Below, piece by piece: positions 10,401-20,740 of a stretch of 64,000 nucleotides of DNA. The DNA comes from Pseudoalteromonas sp. XI10 (lineage in GTDB: Bacteria > Pseudomonadota > Gammaproteobacteria > Enterobacterales > Alteromonadaceae), in the NCBI RefSeq assembly GCF_001469895.1, contig NZ_LOPY01000009.1, positions 62,001 to 126,000 of the forward strand. The letters are read 5' to 3'. A program made the translations under genes and the position numbers. Under the pieces are notes generated by a model. The model was not told the DNA's origin. It saw only the letters and a list, made by a program, of their open reading frames with translations, and ran no database searches. The first letter of the stretch is position 1. Each line of letters opens with the position of its first letter.

Positions 10401-11322
10401 AGCGCCAGCCATTTTGCTTAGGAAATAAATGAAAACCACCTTCACTTAAACTAATTTGGTGCGCTTCTTGGTTTTGTTGCCAATTGATAAAGCTCGGTAG
10501 CCACTGCACTTTTACATCGCTGATCAGGCCTTTTTCAAGACTAAACCAGGTTTGTAAATTGATGTCTGAGGTAAGCTGCTGCTTGTCGGTATTAATATAT
10601 TGTGCCAGCCACTTAGACACATCGACGTTCGCCGCTTGCACATAGATATCGCCAGCCATGGTTTCAAGGGTCGACCCATTCAGCGCCATTCGAGCATCAA
10701 AGCTACCAACAGAGATTCCCGGTAACGCTAATGTGCCTGAGCCTTGATGTTGCTCTGGGGTATTTTGCCAGACAATATTTTCGAGGATCAGCTTGCGCTC
10801 TTTACCATCATTGAGGGTAAAATTAAGGCTACTGTCTTGCACCGCAAAGTGACCAGTTTCACCAAGGAATAAGCCTTCAATTAGCTCTTTTTGCTCAAAG
10901 TTGCTGGTTTGCTGGTTATTCCCCAAATCAAGCATAGTGGGTAAATCAACATCAGCATGAAAACCATTGATCACAAAGTAGTTAGATTTAAGCTGACGGG
11001 TTTTTACTGACTCCCATAAGTTAACTTCAAGGCTCGCTTTATCAATGGTGAGGGCTATCGGTGAGGTTTGGTTATCTTCAAAGGAAATATCTTCGATGAC
11101 TAAGGCTGGACCTTGGCCATGCCAACTGGCTGAGATTGAGCCAATTGCTAAATTTACATCAAAGCGTTCATACAAAAACGCTTCAATGTCATCTTTATAA
11201 TCATTTGCGTATGGCAGTGAATACTTTACCACAGAGACAATAACGGCCAGCAGTACGAGAGTAATAGCAAATACTTGCCATAACTTACGTAAACAATAAA
11301 AGCAGACCGTTTTTGCCTTCAT
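7465..11322 (-). CDS. yhdP: YhdP family AsmA-like envelope protein
   Basis: A single membrane segment near the N-terminus (about residues 14-33, VFAITLVLLAVIVSVV) anchors a very long, beta-rich periplasmic region that ends in an AsmA-type C-terminal domain. Its length of 1285 aa is typical of YhdP. In E. coli, YhdP with TamB and YdbH bridges inner and outer membrane and supports phospholipid delivery to the outer membrane. The start overlaps the rng stop by one base (TAATG), so expression is coupled to rng. The far C-terminus is polar and Gln/Ser-rich, probably a flexible tail. Confidence 0.93.
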   Translation of the reverse strand: MKAKTVCFYCLRKLWQVFAITLVLLAVIVSVVKYSLPYANDYKDDIEAFLYERFDVNLAIGSISASWHGQGPALVIEDISFEDNQTSPIALTIDKASLEVNLWESVKTRQLKSNYFVINGFHADVDLPTMLDLGNNQQTSNFEQKELIEGLFLGETGHFAVQDSSLNFTLNDGKERKLILENIVWQNTPEQHQGSGTLALPGISVGSFDARMALNGSTLETMAGDIYVQAANVDVSKWLAQYINTDKQQLTSDINLQTWFSLEKGLISDVKVQWLPSFINWQQNQEAHQISLSEGGFHLFPKQNGWRLKSTGLTFESDLKQWPTLQFEAQLGDKSQIWLKQFDFALLAKLSQLSNFEVLAPFLARQPNGQLSDAYLELGQQDNWQLWFQGEQINWLSLQGIPGGQAIRVDGLINQSAGRIQLYGENNQLLTNGSFSQDIAYNQLNVELDLHHYDDGWRISSDNIWLDNDEVTVAAEMMLSLTDEPRLDLYAEAYAPDANVAGHYFPLPVMSEKLVNYLNGAIKGGEVNKAQVLFSGPFKGFPFKEQQGQFEVLANVENAKYKFSPSWPEVEDANVILHFENERMDIYSKSGKLVNLSLGESVHVSIADLMNAEILKVAINKRAHGDKLNPFFTATPLAKPLASVFEVVQPQGEATAEVELLVNLRSGHVDAIGEVELANIPVYLAQPGITLDHMTGIVKFNNDKIDLKNAKADWMGMPLTANYNSENVADTYRAEIAVKLGLEAEPLIEQAHGLLAGYLSGQSDVDINVSLNFLPNDFNYRADVSGNLVGVTSQLPAPYNKSAEQKWPLTAVVQGDRISNLITANVDEQLFFNAILDNGEKKFSNVHLILGAQDLGLNREGFAVSIDLPETEIVPWFGLIDQIIALTKVKSDAPSVMPAFNNVTGKFNKLALHNIDFNDFEFRLAPKQSDLELKLNAKELRTDALIPTSETRRPIQIFTDYLRINFNEATEQTEQDSEPEDLSWLTRVPAIEFNCEDCKVAEYQLDKIKSSLVGENDKLLFTELVIDKGDHVLRGKGQFADGQTRFSGNLQSDDIGELFDEFDITTTVKDSDANIKFDLAWQGAPYSFDVPSLAGELDWRLGEGHLAEISDGGARVFSLLSLDSLVRKLKLDFRDVFSKGFFYNSMQGTMQLEKGIAYTQDTKLDGVPADLTIKGHTNLNTFEIDYDLAVAPQVTSSIPVIVAWMVNPVSGLAALAIDKVIHSARVISEINFKVTGSMNDPVVEEVDRKSREVTLPQAAQSQPQSSTQLKLKDAASSASLDNNEG

Positions 11323-12794
11323 TACATCATTACCACATCGAATTGTTCTTGGTTATATAAACTCTCTGTTTGAATACTGACTTGCTTACCGATAAATAGT
11401 TCCAGCTCAGCAAGGTTGTGATACTCATCGTTGATCAATGCTTCGCTTACCGAAGGAGCTGCGTAAACCATAAACTTATCAGCTGCATAAGCACGGTTTA
11501 CCCTAACGATTTCACGCAAGATTTCGTAGCAAACCGTTTCTACTGTTTTTTGCGAGCCGCGCCCTGAACACGCAGGACACACATCACAAAGAATGTGCTC
11601 TAAGCTTTCGCGGGTCCGTTTGCGGGTCATCTCTACTAAGCCTAGTGCAGATAAACCGTTTATGTTGGCTTTTGCACGATCTTTTGCAAGTGCAGACTCA
11701 AGTGAATGTAATACTCGACGTTTGTGCTCATCACTAACCATATCGATAAAGTCGATGATAATAATGCCGCCTAAATTACGTAAACGTAGCTGACGAGCAA
11801 TTGCTGAGGTTGCTTCGATATTAGTATTAAAAATGGTCTCTTCGAGGTTACGATGGCCAACAAACGCACCGGTATTTACATCAACGGTTGTCATCGCTTC
11901 GGTTTGGTCGATAATTAAATAACCACCCGATTTAAGCTCAACTTTACGATGTAGCGCTTTTTGGATCTCGGTTTCAACATCGAATAAATCGAAAATAGGT
12001 CGCTCACCCGGGTAGTACTCTAATGCTCCCGATAACAGCGGCACAAATTCTTCAGTAAATTCTTTAAGCTCTTGATAGGTTAATTTTGAGTCAACACGAA
12101 TACGCTCCATGTCTTCACCTACGTAGTCACGTAGAGTACGAAACGCCAGTGTTAAGTCTTCATGCAAGATGCTTTCTTTGCTGGTTTTTTTCCGCTTAGT
12201 GACGATTTTTTGCCACAGTTTTTTTAAGAATTCCGCATCGTGACGTAGCTCAGCTTCCGACGCCCCTTCTGCTGCGGTACGAACAATAAAGCTGCCGTCA
12301 TCATCACCATATTCGGCAACAATTTTCTTTAAACGCGAACGTTCTTCTTCGGTTTCAATGCGCTGGCTTACACCTACGTGTGTTGCATCTGGCATAAACA
12401 CTAAATAACGAGAAGGAATAGTGATATCGGTTGTTAAGCGCGCGCCCTTGGTTCCTAGCGGGTCTTTAACCACTTGCACCATGATATGTTGACCTTGGCG
12501 CACAAGCTCACGAATATCTTGTACTTTTTTGATTGGCTGTTCATCAACGCCTTCTACAATTGAGGCACTGTTTACAATGTCTGATGCATGTAAAAAGGCG
12601 GCTTTCTCTAAGCCAATATCGACAAACGCAGCCTGCATACCCGGTAGTACGCGGCTGATTTTACCTAGGTAAATGTTTCCCACGATCCCAAGGTTGCCAA
12701 TACGCTCTAGTTGGATTTCTTGCAGTACGCCATTTTCGATAAGCGCAACGCGACTTTCGCTCGGTGTAACGTTGATCAGTAATTCGGTGCTCAT
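11322..12794 (-). CDS. rng: Ribonuclease G
   Basis: RNase G is an RNase E family endonuclease that matures the 16S rRNA 5' end and turns over some mRNAs. The product starts MSTELLINVTPSESRVAL, has an S1-like domain (about residues 35-125), and carries catalytic metal-site Asp residues in TTVDVNTG and IIIIDFIDM. The zinc-link CDVCPAC is present at about residue 405, as needed for dimerisation. The 490-aa length and the lack of a long C-terminal scaffold separate it from RNase E. Spacing to maf is one base. Confidence 0.96.
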   Translation of the reverse strand: MSTELLINVTPSESRVALIENGVLQEIQLERIGNLGIVGNIYLGKISRVLPGMQAAFVDIGLEKAAFLHASDIVNSASIVEGVDEQPIKKVQDIRELVRQGQHIMVQVVKDPLGTKGARLTTDITIPSRYLVFMPDATHVGVSQRIETEEERSRLKKIVAEYGDDDGSFIVRTAAEGASEAELRHDAEFLKKLWQKIVTKRKKTSKESILHEDLTLAFRTLRDYVGEDMERIRVDSKLTYQELKEFTEEFVPLLSGALEYYPGERPIFDLFDVETEIQKALHRKVELKSGGYLIIDQTEAMTTVDVNTGAFVGHRNLEETIFNTNIEATSAIARQLRLRNLGGIIIIDFIDMVSDEHKRRVLHSLESALAKDRAKANINGLSALGLVEMTRKRTRESLEHILCDVCPACSGRGSQKTVETVCYEILREIVRVNRAYAADKFMVYAAPSVSEALINDEYHNLAELELFIGKQVSIQTESLYNQEQFDVVMM

Positions 12795-12795
12795 G

Positions 12796-13365
12796 TTACC
12801 CTCTTAAAAATTCGTTTAATAACTGCTCTGTCTCATATAAAGGTAAGCCGACAACCGCAAAATAGCTACCCGAAAGATGACTAACAAAGCGGCCCCCTAA
12901 GCCTTGTATGCCATAACCACCGGCTTTATCTTGTGGCTCAGCACTATGCCAATAAGCATCAATTTCAGCATCGCTGAGCGGTTTAAATGTAACATCGGTG
13001 ACAACAAGGCAGCTTTTTACTTGCTCGCTATCAGCAATTGCCACAGCCGTCATCACTTGATGAGTGCGGCCAGATAAGCGCTTCATGGTAGCGGTAAAAT
13101 CAGCTTGGTCTAGCGGCTTACCAAGTGCGGTATCATCAATGACAACCACGGTATCGCTGCCAAGTACTGGGCGGTCAGTGTAACCCATAGCAACGCCCGA
13201 TTGTGCCTTGAGTCTAGCAAGACGCTCTACATAATCACGCGGGGCTTCGTTTGGGAATTGGCTTTCATCAGCATCAACGCTAAATTGAGAAAACTCAACG
13301 CCAAGTTGGCTGAGCAACTCTTTTCGGCGCGGTGATGCAGACGCCAAATAAATTGCGGTTTGCAT
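12796..13365 (-). CDS. maf: Maf-like nucleoside triphosphate pyrophosphatase (YhdE type)
   Basis: The product hydrolyses non-canonical or modified nucleoside triphosphates such as dTTP/UTP-type substrates to monophosphates. The phosphate-binding signature SASPRRKELL is at residues 9-18, and GSDTVV follows with the catalytic Asp. The length of 189 aa is normal. It starts exactly at the mreD stop (one-base overlap), continuing the operon. Its genomic position matches yhdE of E. coli, between mreD and rng. Confidence 0.94.
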   Translation of the reverse strand: MQTAIYLASASPRRKELLSQLGVEFSQFSVDADESQFPNEAPRDYVERLARLKAQSGVAMGYTDRPVLGSDTVVVIDDTALGKPLDQADFTATMKRLSGRTHQVMTAVAIADSEQVKSCLVVTDVTFKPLSDAEIDAYWHSAEPQDKAGGYGIQGLGGRFVSHLSGSYFAVVGLPLYETEQLLNEFLRG

Positions 13366-13844
13366 TATCTAATCCTGAAATGACGGCGATATTTACGCAA
13401 AATTAAGAATATCCACCACCAACAAAGCATGCCGGTTAGTACTGGCCACATATAATGCGGGCTAAAATAAACGCCCATTAAAAAGTGGTTAAGCCAAAAT
13501 TGCATGAGGTGGTAAAGCGTTAAAAACAAAGCAATTAAAATGCTTTGCTGCCATAAAGAAAAGTTTCTAATTTTTTGGAAGTTACTCGCAGTGATAAATA
13601 TACACACTGAATAAGTCAGTGAGTTCACACCGAGTGGCGAGCCTGATGCAAGGTCCATTAATAAACCAACCACCCAAGCTGTGCCAATATTTAATCGGTG
13701 TGGCACCGCTAACGACCAATACATTAATACCATTAAGACCCAGTCTGGGCGGTATGGTTCAAACGAAATCGGTAACGGCATTAATGCCATTACCAATGCA
13801 AAGAAGATACTGATAGCAATCAGCAAAAAGTGACGACTATTCAT
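13365..13844 (-). CDS. mreD: Rod shape-determining protein MreD
   Basis: MreD is an inner-membrane protein of the elongasome that links MreC to the peptidoglycan synthases. The 159-aa product has about five hydrophobic segments and the typical PDWVLMVLMYW and PLGVNSL stretches. A longer frame exists upstream, but it runs inside mreC; the ATG at 13844 has a GGAG site and gives the usual family length. It overlaps mreC by 8 bp and maf by 1 bp. Confidence 0.93.
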   Translation of the reverse strand: MNSRHFLLIAISIFFALVMALMPLPISFEPYRPDWVLMVLMYWSLAVPHRLNIGTAWVVGLLMDLASGSPLGVNSLTYSVCIFITASNFQKIRNFSLWQQSILIALFLTLYHLMQFWLNHFLMGVYFSPHYMWPVLTGMLCWWWIFLILRKYRRHFRIR

Positions 13845-14678
13845 TGCTGATGCTCTCCTGCTGATTACGCCACAGCACAACCAATAAGCGAATACGGTCA
13901 AGTTGCGCAATTGGCTCAGCATAAACCTGCGCAAAAGGACGCCCTTCATCACGGTTAATTTCGGTCACTACTGCAACCGGATATCCCTCTGGGAAGGTGC
14001 CACCAAGGCCAGACGTAACCAAGATATCGCCAATGCGAACATCAAGGCTATGTGGTACATGCGAAAGCTTTACCACGTTGATTTTACCAATGCCCTCAAC
14101 CACGGTACGTACATCGTTACGTAAAATACGCACAGGTGTGGCATGGGTTGTATCTGTCATTAGTAGCACGCGCGAGGTAGTTGAACCCACTTGAGTGATT
14201 TGCCCCACTACACCCATTTCGTCAATCACAGCTTGGCCTTCGCTTAAGCCATCCGTTGTACCACGGTTAATAACCACTTGGTGGCTATACGGGTTTGAAT
14301 GAACAGAGAGGACTTGTGCAATAATTTTACGATTTGATTGTTTAGCCGATGAACCGAGTAAAGCGCGTAACTTATCGTTTTCACGAGATAAAAATGACAG
14401 TTGTTGTAGTTGTTCGCTTTGTAGTAGCTGCTTCTTTTTTAACGCTTCGTTTTCGGTTAAAAGCTGTTCGCGGGTATGGAGGTTCTTCGCGCCAATACTA
14501 AATAACTCATAGGGCAAGTTGGCAAGATAAATAAGTGGGCTAACTAAAGTGTTTAGGCTGGTGCGGATTGTTGTACCACCTTGAGTGTAGCGATCGCCCA
14601 CGATCAGCACGACACTCAAAAGCACTGCGACAAAAAGTCGCAGTTGCAAAGAGATGGTACGACCAAAAAGTAACTTCA

Positions 14679-14679
<1 letters not shown>
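13837..14679 (-). CDS. mreC: Rod shape-determining protein MreC
   Basis: This periplasmic elongasome scaffold has one N-terminal membrane anchor (about residues 10-28), a coiled coil (about 70-112, with EALKKKQLLQSEQLQQL) and the double beta-barrel region, including the GQAVIDEMGVVGQI segment. The 280-aa length is typical, without the long C-terminal extension found in some relatives. It overlaps mreB by one base and mreD by 8 bp. Confidence 0.96.
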
Positions 14680-15779
<1,100 letters not shown>

Positions 15780-15817
15780 CTAATCATGAAAAAGCGCAAC
15801 TGCTTTAATTAAAATGC

Positions 15818-15849
15818 TAAAAAAGGAAGCATCCATTGCTTCCTTTTTA
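15818..15849 (-). terminator. Terminator after the PEGA/FGE-like gene
   Basis: AAAAAGGAAGC and GCTTCCTTTTT form an 11-bp stem with a 7-nt loop; on the minus strand the stem runs into T residues. It sits 6 bp past the stop of the gene ending at 15855 and isolates it from mreB. Confidence 0.85.
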
Positions 15850-15854
15850 AATTC

Positions 15855-17882
15855 TTATCGTTCGCGTACTAAACGGAAACCGATATAGTTTGCACGAAAA
15901 TCTGGCGCTAAGATTAAGCGCGTTGATACGCGTGCTAGGCTAGGAGCAAAATTCCATGCACCGCCTCGAACAGCCACATCAGACTGTCCTGACTTTTTGT
16001 TTGTCCATTCCCACACATTACCTACAGTATCGTATAGGCCAAATGCGTTAGGAGAAAACGACCCTGTTGGTGCAGCGCTCTTGTTTGACCATTCGCTACC
16101 ACACCAGCCACAGTTCGCTAAATTTTTACCAATTTCGTTACCCCAAGGGTATTCAGTTTCTTTACCTGCACGTGCAGCGTATTCCCACTCAACCTCATTT
16201 GGTAAACGAAACAGCTGGCCTGTTTGACCCGATAACCAATCAGCATATGCTTTGGCATCGTTATAAGTTAAACACACCGCCGGAAAATCACTTTCTTGAT
16301 CAAAGCCTGGGTTGCGCCAGTTTAAGGTTGCTTCCCACACTGGTTCGCCATTTAAGTAATACGCACAGCCGCGATCTTTTTCTGCTTCTGTTTTATAGCC
16401 GGTATTCGCAACGAATTGCTCATACTCACCAACGCTTACTTCTTTGCTTTGCATTGCAAATGAGTTAGCAATGGTTTTTTCTACCACTGGGCGCTCATTC
16501 GCTAAACCATTGCCGTTAATGTCACCCATCTTAAATTTACCAGCGGGAATAACTACAATGCTGGCAGAACTGGTTTTATTAACAATACTTGCAACAGGTG
16601 CTGTTACAGGTTGTTCTGGTGCCGCAGTCACTTCAGCAACAACAGGCTCTGGCACTTTAACTAGGTTTGCATTAATGGTTTGTGCTTTACGCAGATCAAT
16701 TCGCGCTTTATAGCTTTTGTAGCCACGTTTGCGAATTTCAATATCATGAAAACCTTTTGGTAATGATGTCGTTAACCTAGTTGCACCATAGCTAACACCA
16801 TCAATAAACACTTCGTCGTCATAAACATTTGAACGCAGTGTTAATTCAACCATTTTAGATTTTTTTAGATCAGGTAATGGTTCAACCTTTATTGGCTTTT
16901 TTACAGAATAATCGCTTACTGGTTGCTCACTCATACGCGAAACTGATACCACCTGCCCATTATCCTGAGAGTCACTGAATGTTAACTGACTATCTGAATA
17001 GGTAGTGCCGTAGCTTGGCTGAAAGTTACCAGCCAGTGGCGTGCCATAGTCAGCACAAAAACGATTATCTAAATTAAGTAGGCTACATAAACGGCTGCTG
17101 TTTACATCACCGCGCATCGTCACACTTAAGTTTACGTTATAGTTACCTTGGCCACTGAACGCGCTGTTCACGACATGGCTACTTAAAATCTTAACTTGTG
17201 CACCAGCAAGGTTACGTTTTGGCTCAACCAAACGCTCTTCAGTTAAGTTTGCAAAAATCTGGTCTACAAAACGTTTAGTGGCTTTTTGTAAGCCCATTTG
17301 TTGACCACGTTGTTCACAGGCAGCAAGTGTTTCGGTGCGCTTACAGTTAATCGTGTGATTAACCTCTAATGTGCCTTCACGAGTGAATTCGTTACGTAAA
17401 CGCTCAACACGTGCCGTTGCTAACTGCTCTTTTAAACTTTCTAAGGTGTTTAACTGGGTGTGCTTTGATACACGAATTTGCTCAATGTCTTTTCTATGTG
17501 AAGCAATTGCCGCCAATTGCATCGAAATATCATCTTTGTTTTGTTTGTGATCAACCACAGCTTTTTGATAGCGCGACTGCGCATTGCTGATATCAAGAGT
17601 TGGGTCATCAATCAGTCGGCGGTACATCTCGTTCATTGCATCTAGCGCTTGGTTTTTTTCTTTATCTAGCTCAGTTGAGCGGGCGCGCAATAATTCGAGT
17701 TGTTTTTGTAACTGACTTTCTTCTTTTAGGTGTTTTTCGAGGATTAAGGTCGAGTTATCGTATTCGGCTTGTTTTTTACTGATCTCTGATTCAATGCCAG
17801 TTACCGTAGCAGTATCTTGTGCAAATGCACTAGTTGCTAGCAAACTAACTGAAATTAACAGAGATAAAGGAGCAATTCGCAT
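15855..17882 (-). CDS. Secreted coiled-coil protein with PEGA and formylglycine-generating-enzyme-like domains
   Basis: A signal peptide (MRIAPLSLLISVSLLATSAFA) leads into a long coiled coil (about residues 25-165, rich in Glu, Lys and Gln), a middle region with several Cys, a PEGA domain (about 335-395, with VFIDG and KGFHDIEIRKRGYKSY) and a C-terminal FGE-sulfatase/SUMF1 domain (about 445-675, with RLPNEVEWEYAARAG, YDTVGNVWEWT, VRGGAW and IGFRLVR). PEGA domains are thought to bind surface polysaccharide or peptidoglycan. SUMF1-like domains outside true FGE often act as binding modules, so enzyme activity is not implied. The ATG at 17882 is chosen for the signal peptide; ATG codons slightly upstream are in frame. 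Confidence 0.85.
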   Translation of the reverse strand: MRIAPLSLLISVSLLATSAFAQDTATVTGIESEISKKQAEYDNSTLILEKHLKEESQLQKQLELLRARSTELDKEKNQALDAMNEMYRRLIDDPTLDISNAQSRYQKAVVDHKQNKDDISMQLAAIASHRKDIEQIRVSKHTQLNTLESLKEQLATARVERLRNEFTREGTLEVNHTINCKRTETLAACEQRGQQMGLQKATKRFVDQIFANLTEERLVEPKRNLAGAQVKILSSHVVNSAFSGQGNYNVNLSVTMRGDVNSSRLCSLLNLDNRFCADYGTPLAGNFQPSYGTTYSDSQLTFSDSQDNGQVVSVSRMSEQPVSDYSVKKPIKVEPLPDLKKSKMVELTLRSNVYDDEVFIDGVSYGATRLTTSLPKGFHDIEIRKRGYKSYKARIDLRKAQTINANLVKVPEPVVAEVTAAPEQPVTAPVASIVNKTSSASIVVIPAGKFKMGDINGNGLANERPVVEKTIANSFAMQSKEVSVGEYEQFVANTGYKTEAEKDRGCAYYLNGEPVWEATLNWRNPGFDQESDFPAVCLTYNDAKAYADWLSGQTGQLFRLPNEVEWEYAARAGKETEYPWGNEIGKNLANCGWCGSEWSNKSAAPTGSFSPNAFGLYDTVGNVWEWTNKKSGQSDVAVRGGAWNFAPSLARVSTRLILAPDFRANYIGFRLVRER

Positions 17883-18119
17883 ATATTCCATTCCCAAAAA
17901 GCGGCAATTATTTGGTCATTATTATTTTTTATAATTAAACTCTTATGCTATGTACTTGCAAGGCAAAACACAAGCTTTGTTCAATTATTATCTGAGTTTA
18001 CATCTATTACCTTAGTTGATGCCAGTAAATAACAAAATCATTTGAGTTTAATTGACTAATTTCTATCTGTAAGACGACTTTGCTACAATAAGACGTGTTT
18101 TTTTACGAAAATTAATGCC

Positions 18120-19019
18120 GTGAATAGTTCTTTTGAATCACCAGTACAAACAATTCATCACCCCTTATTAGCTGCACGTAAAATTCAGCTGAGCATCAAG
18201 CGAGATGATCTTATTCATCCGCAAATTAGTGGCAACAAATGGCGTAAGCTAAAGTTTAACCTAGATGCAATGCAGAAACAGGGTAAATCTGAACTACTCA
18301 CTTTTGGTGGCGCATTTTCAAATCATATTCATGCCACGGCAACTGCGGGTAAGTTATTTGGCTTTAAAACCCACGGCATTATTCGCGGCCCTGAATTAGA
18401 CGAAGCAAACCCAACACTCAACTACGCAAAGCAATGCGGTATGAGCTTACACCCAGTAAATCGAATTACTTACCGGTTAAGGCACGACCACACTTACTTA
18501 GCACAGTTACAAGCGCAGTTTCCGAATGCCTACATATTGCCAGAAGGCGGCACTAACACAGCTGCTCTTTTAGGTTGTAAAGAATTAGCGCAAAGCCTAC
18601 CAAGCTCTGATGTGATTGTTTGCCCAACCGGTAGTGGCGGCACACTAGCAGGTTTAATCGAAGGTGCACCACAACACACAAAGCTGTTAGGTGTCGCAGT
18701 ACTAAAGCAAGCGCACTACTTAATTGATGAGATAAGGCAACTAAGTAATAAAGCAAATCAGCAACAAAACTGGCAACTGCTTTGCGACTTTCATGATGGT
18801 GGTTACGGAAAGTTTTGCGATGACTTGTGGCAATTTTGCCAAACCTTTAGTGAGCAACACGCAATCCCGCTTGAGCCAATCTACAGCGGCAAAATGCTCT
18901 ATGCCGTTTGGCAATTAATAGAGCAAGGTTACTTTAGTGAAGGAACGCATATCATTGCAGTGCACACTGGTGGGCTACAAGGTTTAGATGGCCTTAAGTA
19001 TCGAGGGCTAATTGACTAG
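18120..19019 (+). CDS. PLP-dependent 1-aminocyclopropane-1-carboxylate deaminase/D-cysteine desulfhydrase family protein
   Basis: The fold-type II PLP signature is clear: SIKRDDLIHPQISGNKWRKL holds the Schiff-base Lys region, TFGGAFSNH follows, and the phosphate-cradle GSGGTLAG lies mid-protein. Members include D-cysteine desulfhydrase and ACC deaminase; sequence alone does not choose, and D-amino-acid or thiol catabolism is the most likely role in a gammaproteobacterium. The length is 299 aa. The start is GTG at 18120 with only a weak ribosome site. Its TAG stop overlaps the TAG of the converging EAL gene in a shared CTAG. Confidence 0.85.
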   Translation: MNSSFESPVQTIHHPLLAARKIQLSIKRDDLIHPQISGNKWRKLKFNLDAMQKQGKSELLTFGGAFSNHIHATATAGKLFGFKTHGIIRGPELDEANPTLNYAKQCGMSLHPVNRITYRLRHDHTYLAQLQAQFPNAYILPEGGTNTAALLGCKELAQSLPSSDVIVCPTGSGGTLAGLIEGAPQHTKLLGVAVLKQAHYLIDEIRQLSNKANQQQNWQLLCDFHDGGYGKFCDDLWQFCQTFSEQHAIPLEPIYSGKMLYAVWQLIEQGYFSEGTHIIAVHTGGLQGLDGLKYRGLID

Positions 19020-20740
19020 CTGTAAGGTGTAATATCCGCCAGTTTTTGCAATGGTTCAGCAAAGTAAAAGCCTTGAGCCGCAATGATCCCTAGGTTTTTT
19101 AAGGTCGCAAGTTCGTTCTGTGTTTCTACGCCTACCGCATAAACAGGAAAGTTTAGCTCAGTACCCTTAGATATTATTTGCTTTACAATTTTTTGCTGTT
19201 GGGTGTTGGTATCTATATTGTGTATCAGTTCAAATGCTAACTTAATACTGCATACATTTTTGATATCTCTATAAGTTGCTATATGTTCTGCACTACGCAC
19301 GTTATCAATAACAATACCAGCAGACAGTTTCTCTAAACATTCAAACTGTTCACTGAGCTTTTTATGCTGTTTTAGATAATCATCTTCGCTTAATTCAAAT
19401 TGCAATTTGTCTGCGCTATTAAACCCATCCATTTGCTGTTTAAACCACAGCCAAAACTCGTCATTAAACCAGTTCATTGCGTGTAAGTTTATACTCACCG
19501 TTAATGAGCCTGTTTCGTTCAGCAGCATTTTCTTCACTTGAGAAATCACAGTTTGGTCCAATAACAAGACATCTTTTTTACTACTCATGTGAGGAATAAA
19601 ATGCCGAGCCGCAAGCAAGCCTAAACTCTTGTGGCGAATACGGATCAACGCCTCATGCTGTAAAATATCGCCGGTTTGTAAGTCGAACAAAGGCTGAAAA
19701 AACAACATAAAATGTTTTTTCTTTATGTACTCAAATAGGTGTTCTTTACTATCAGCGAGCATGCTTGACTGCGTATGACCAAAGGGTAAGCGATGAATGT
19801 GCTGCCAAGCACTTTGTTTCGCCAGCGCTAATGCTGATTTAGTAAGCTGATAAACCACGGCCTGATCAGCCCCAGTGCGGTAATTACACACACCAATTTT
19901 TATATCAGCACGAGACAAGTCACTACGATAATTTAAACAAGCTTGATATATAACCTGATGTAATCGCTTAGTGTATTTATCAACCTCGGTGGCAGGCACA
20001 CTGTTTAAGGTCACAGCAATACCACCCGACGGCAATAATTTAACAGAGCGATTTACAAGTTCACCAAACCCTTTTGCTATGACTAACTTAAAGTAATTAT
20101 CAACGTCGAGGTTAGCAGGGAAAGGATTTTTCCAAAAAAATAGCGCAAACAAATGGTTATAGTTTGTTGGCACACCATACAAAATATTTAAATCTTGATG
20201 ACCTAAAGGTTTAGGTGATGCAACTTTCTTGGCTGTAACCTGAGTGTTTAATTGTTCAAATGGTTTGCTCGGCGGTTTTTCTGTTATTGCTAATTGCTTG
20301 AACATTTTTTTCCACCAGCGGAAACCCCAATACCCAGTGCCAAGTAATATTAAATTTAGGAAAATAAATAAGTGACTTTCGACCAACCAAGAAGGCCAAT
20401 GAAATAAACGCAAATTAACCGTTTTATAGCTAAACACCTCTTGCTCTAAGTCGATAAAGTTTGCAAAGTTATGTGGTACATCACTAGCGCTCATTGCAAA
20501 GCCTTGGCTTTTAACTAAGGTAGCAATAATATCTTGCGAGGCAATCGGGTCGAGGTTTAATTCATACACTTGTTTGGCAAGCTCAGTACCGGTGCGATGA
20601 ACTTTGTCGTGCAACACATCACTTAAGAAAATATTAAAAACAACTAACAGCAAAAAAGCGGCCGCCACATAGATGGCCACCGGTTGCTTTATTTGTGAAG
20701 CTAAGTCTCGTTTCATTTCACAGGTTAGTTGCTTAAACAT
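19016..20740 (-). CDS. Membrane protein with degenerate GGDEF and EAL domains (CsrD-like position)
   Basis: Two membrane segments (about residues 20-40 and 120-140) flank a short periplasmic loop. A GGDEF-like region without the GGDEF motif spans about 185-330, and an EAL domain spans about 345-570. The EAL domain keeps EALIR, the Asn of INLH, the Glu of FELSED, a Lys in SIKLA and the Gln of QGFYF. The DDFG motif reads DNVR, and the usual AEGVE reads AVGVE, so key metal ligands are missing and phosphodiesterase activity is unlikely. Degenerate GGDEF-EAL proteins such as CsrD of E. coli, also encoded beside mreB, control CsrB/C RNA decay; homology of role is an inference. The start (ATG at 20740 or TTG at 20758) is uncertain. 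Confidence 0.78.
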   Translation of the reverse strand: MFKQLTCEMKRDLASQIKQPVAIYVAAAFLLLVVFNIFLSDVLHDKVHRTGTELAKQVYELNLDPIASQDIIATLVKSQGFAMSASDVPHNFANFIDLEQEVFSYKTVNLRLFHWPSWLVESHLFIFLNLILLGTGYWGFRWWKKMFKQLAITEKPPSKPFEQLNTQVTAKKVASPKPLGHQDLNILYGVPTNYNHLFALFFWKNPFPANLDVDNYFKLVIAKGFGELVNRSVKLLPSGGIAVTLNSVPATEVDKYTKRLHQVIYQACLNYRSDLSRADIKIGVCNYRTGADQAVVYQLTKSALALAKQSAWQHIHRLPFGHTQSSMLADSKEHLFEYIKKKHFMLFFQPLFDLQTGDILQHEALIRIRHKSLGLLAARHFIPHMSSKKDVLLLDQTVISQVKKMLLNETGSLTVSINLHAMNWFNDEFWLWFKQQMDGFNSADKLQFELSEDDYLKQHKKLSEQFECLEKLSAGIVIDNVRSAEHIATYRDIKNVCSIKLAFELIHNIDTNTQQQKIVKQIISKGTELNFPVYAVGVETQNELATLKNLGIIAAQGFYFAEPLQKLADITPYS

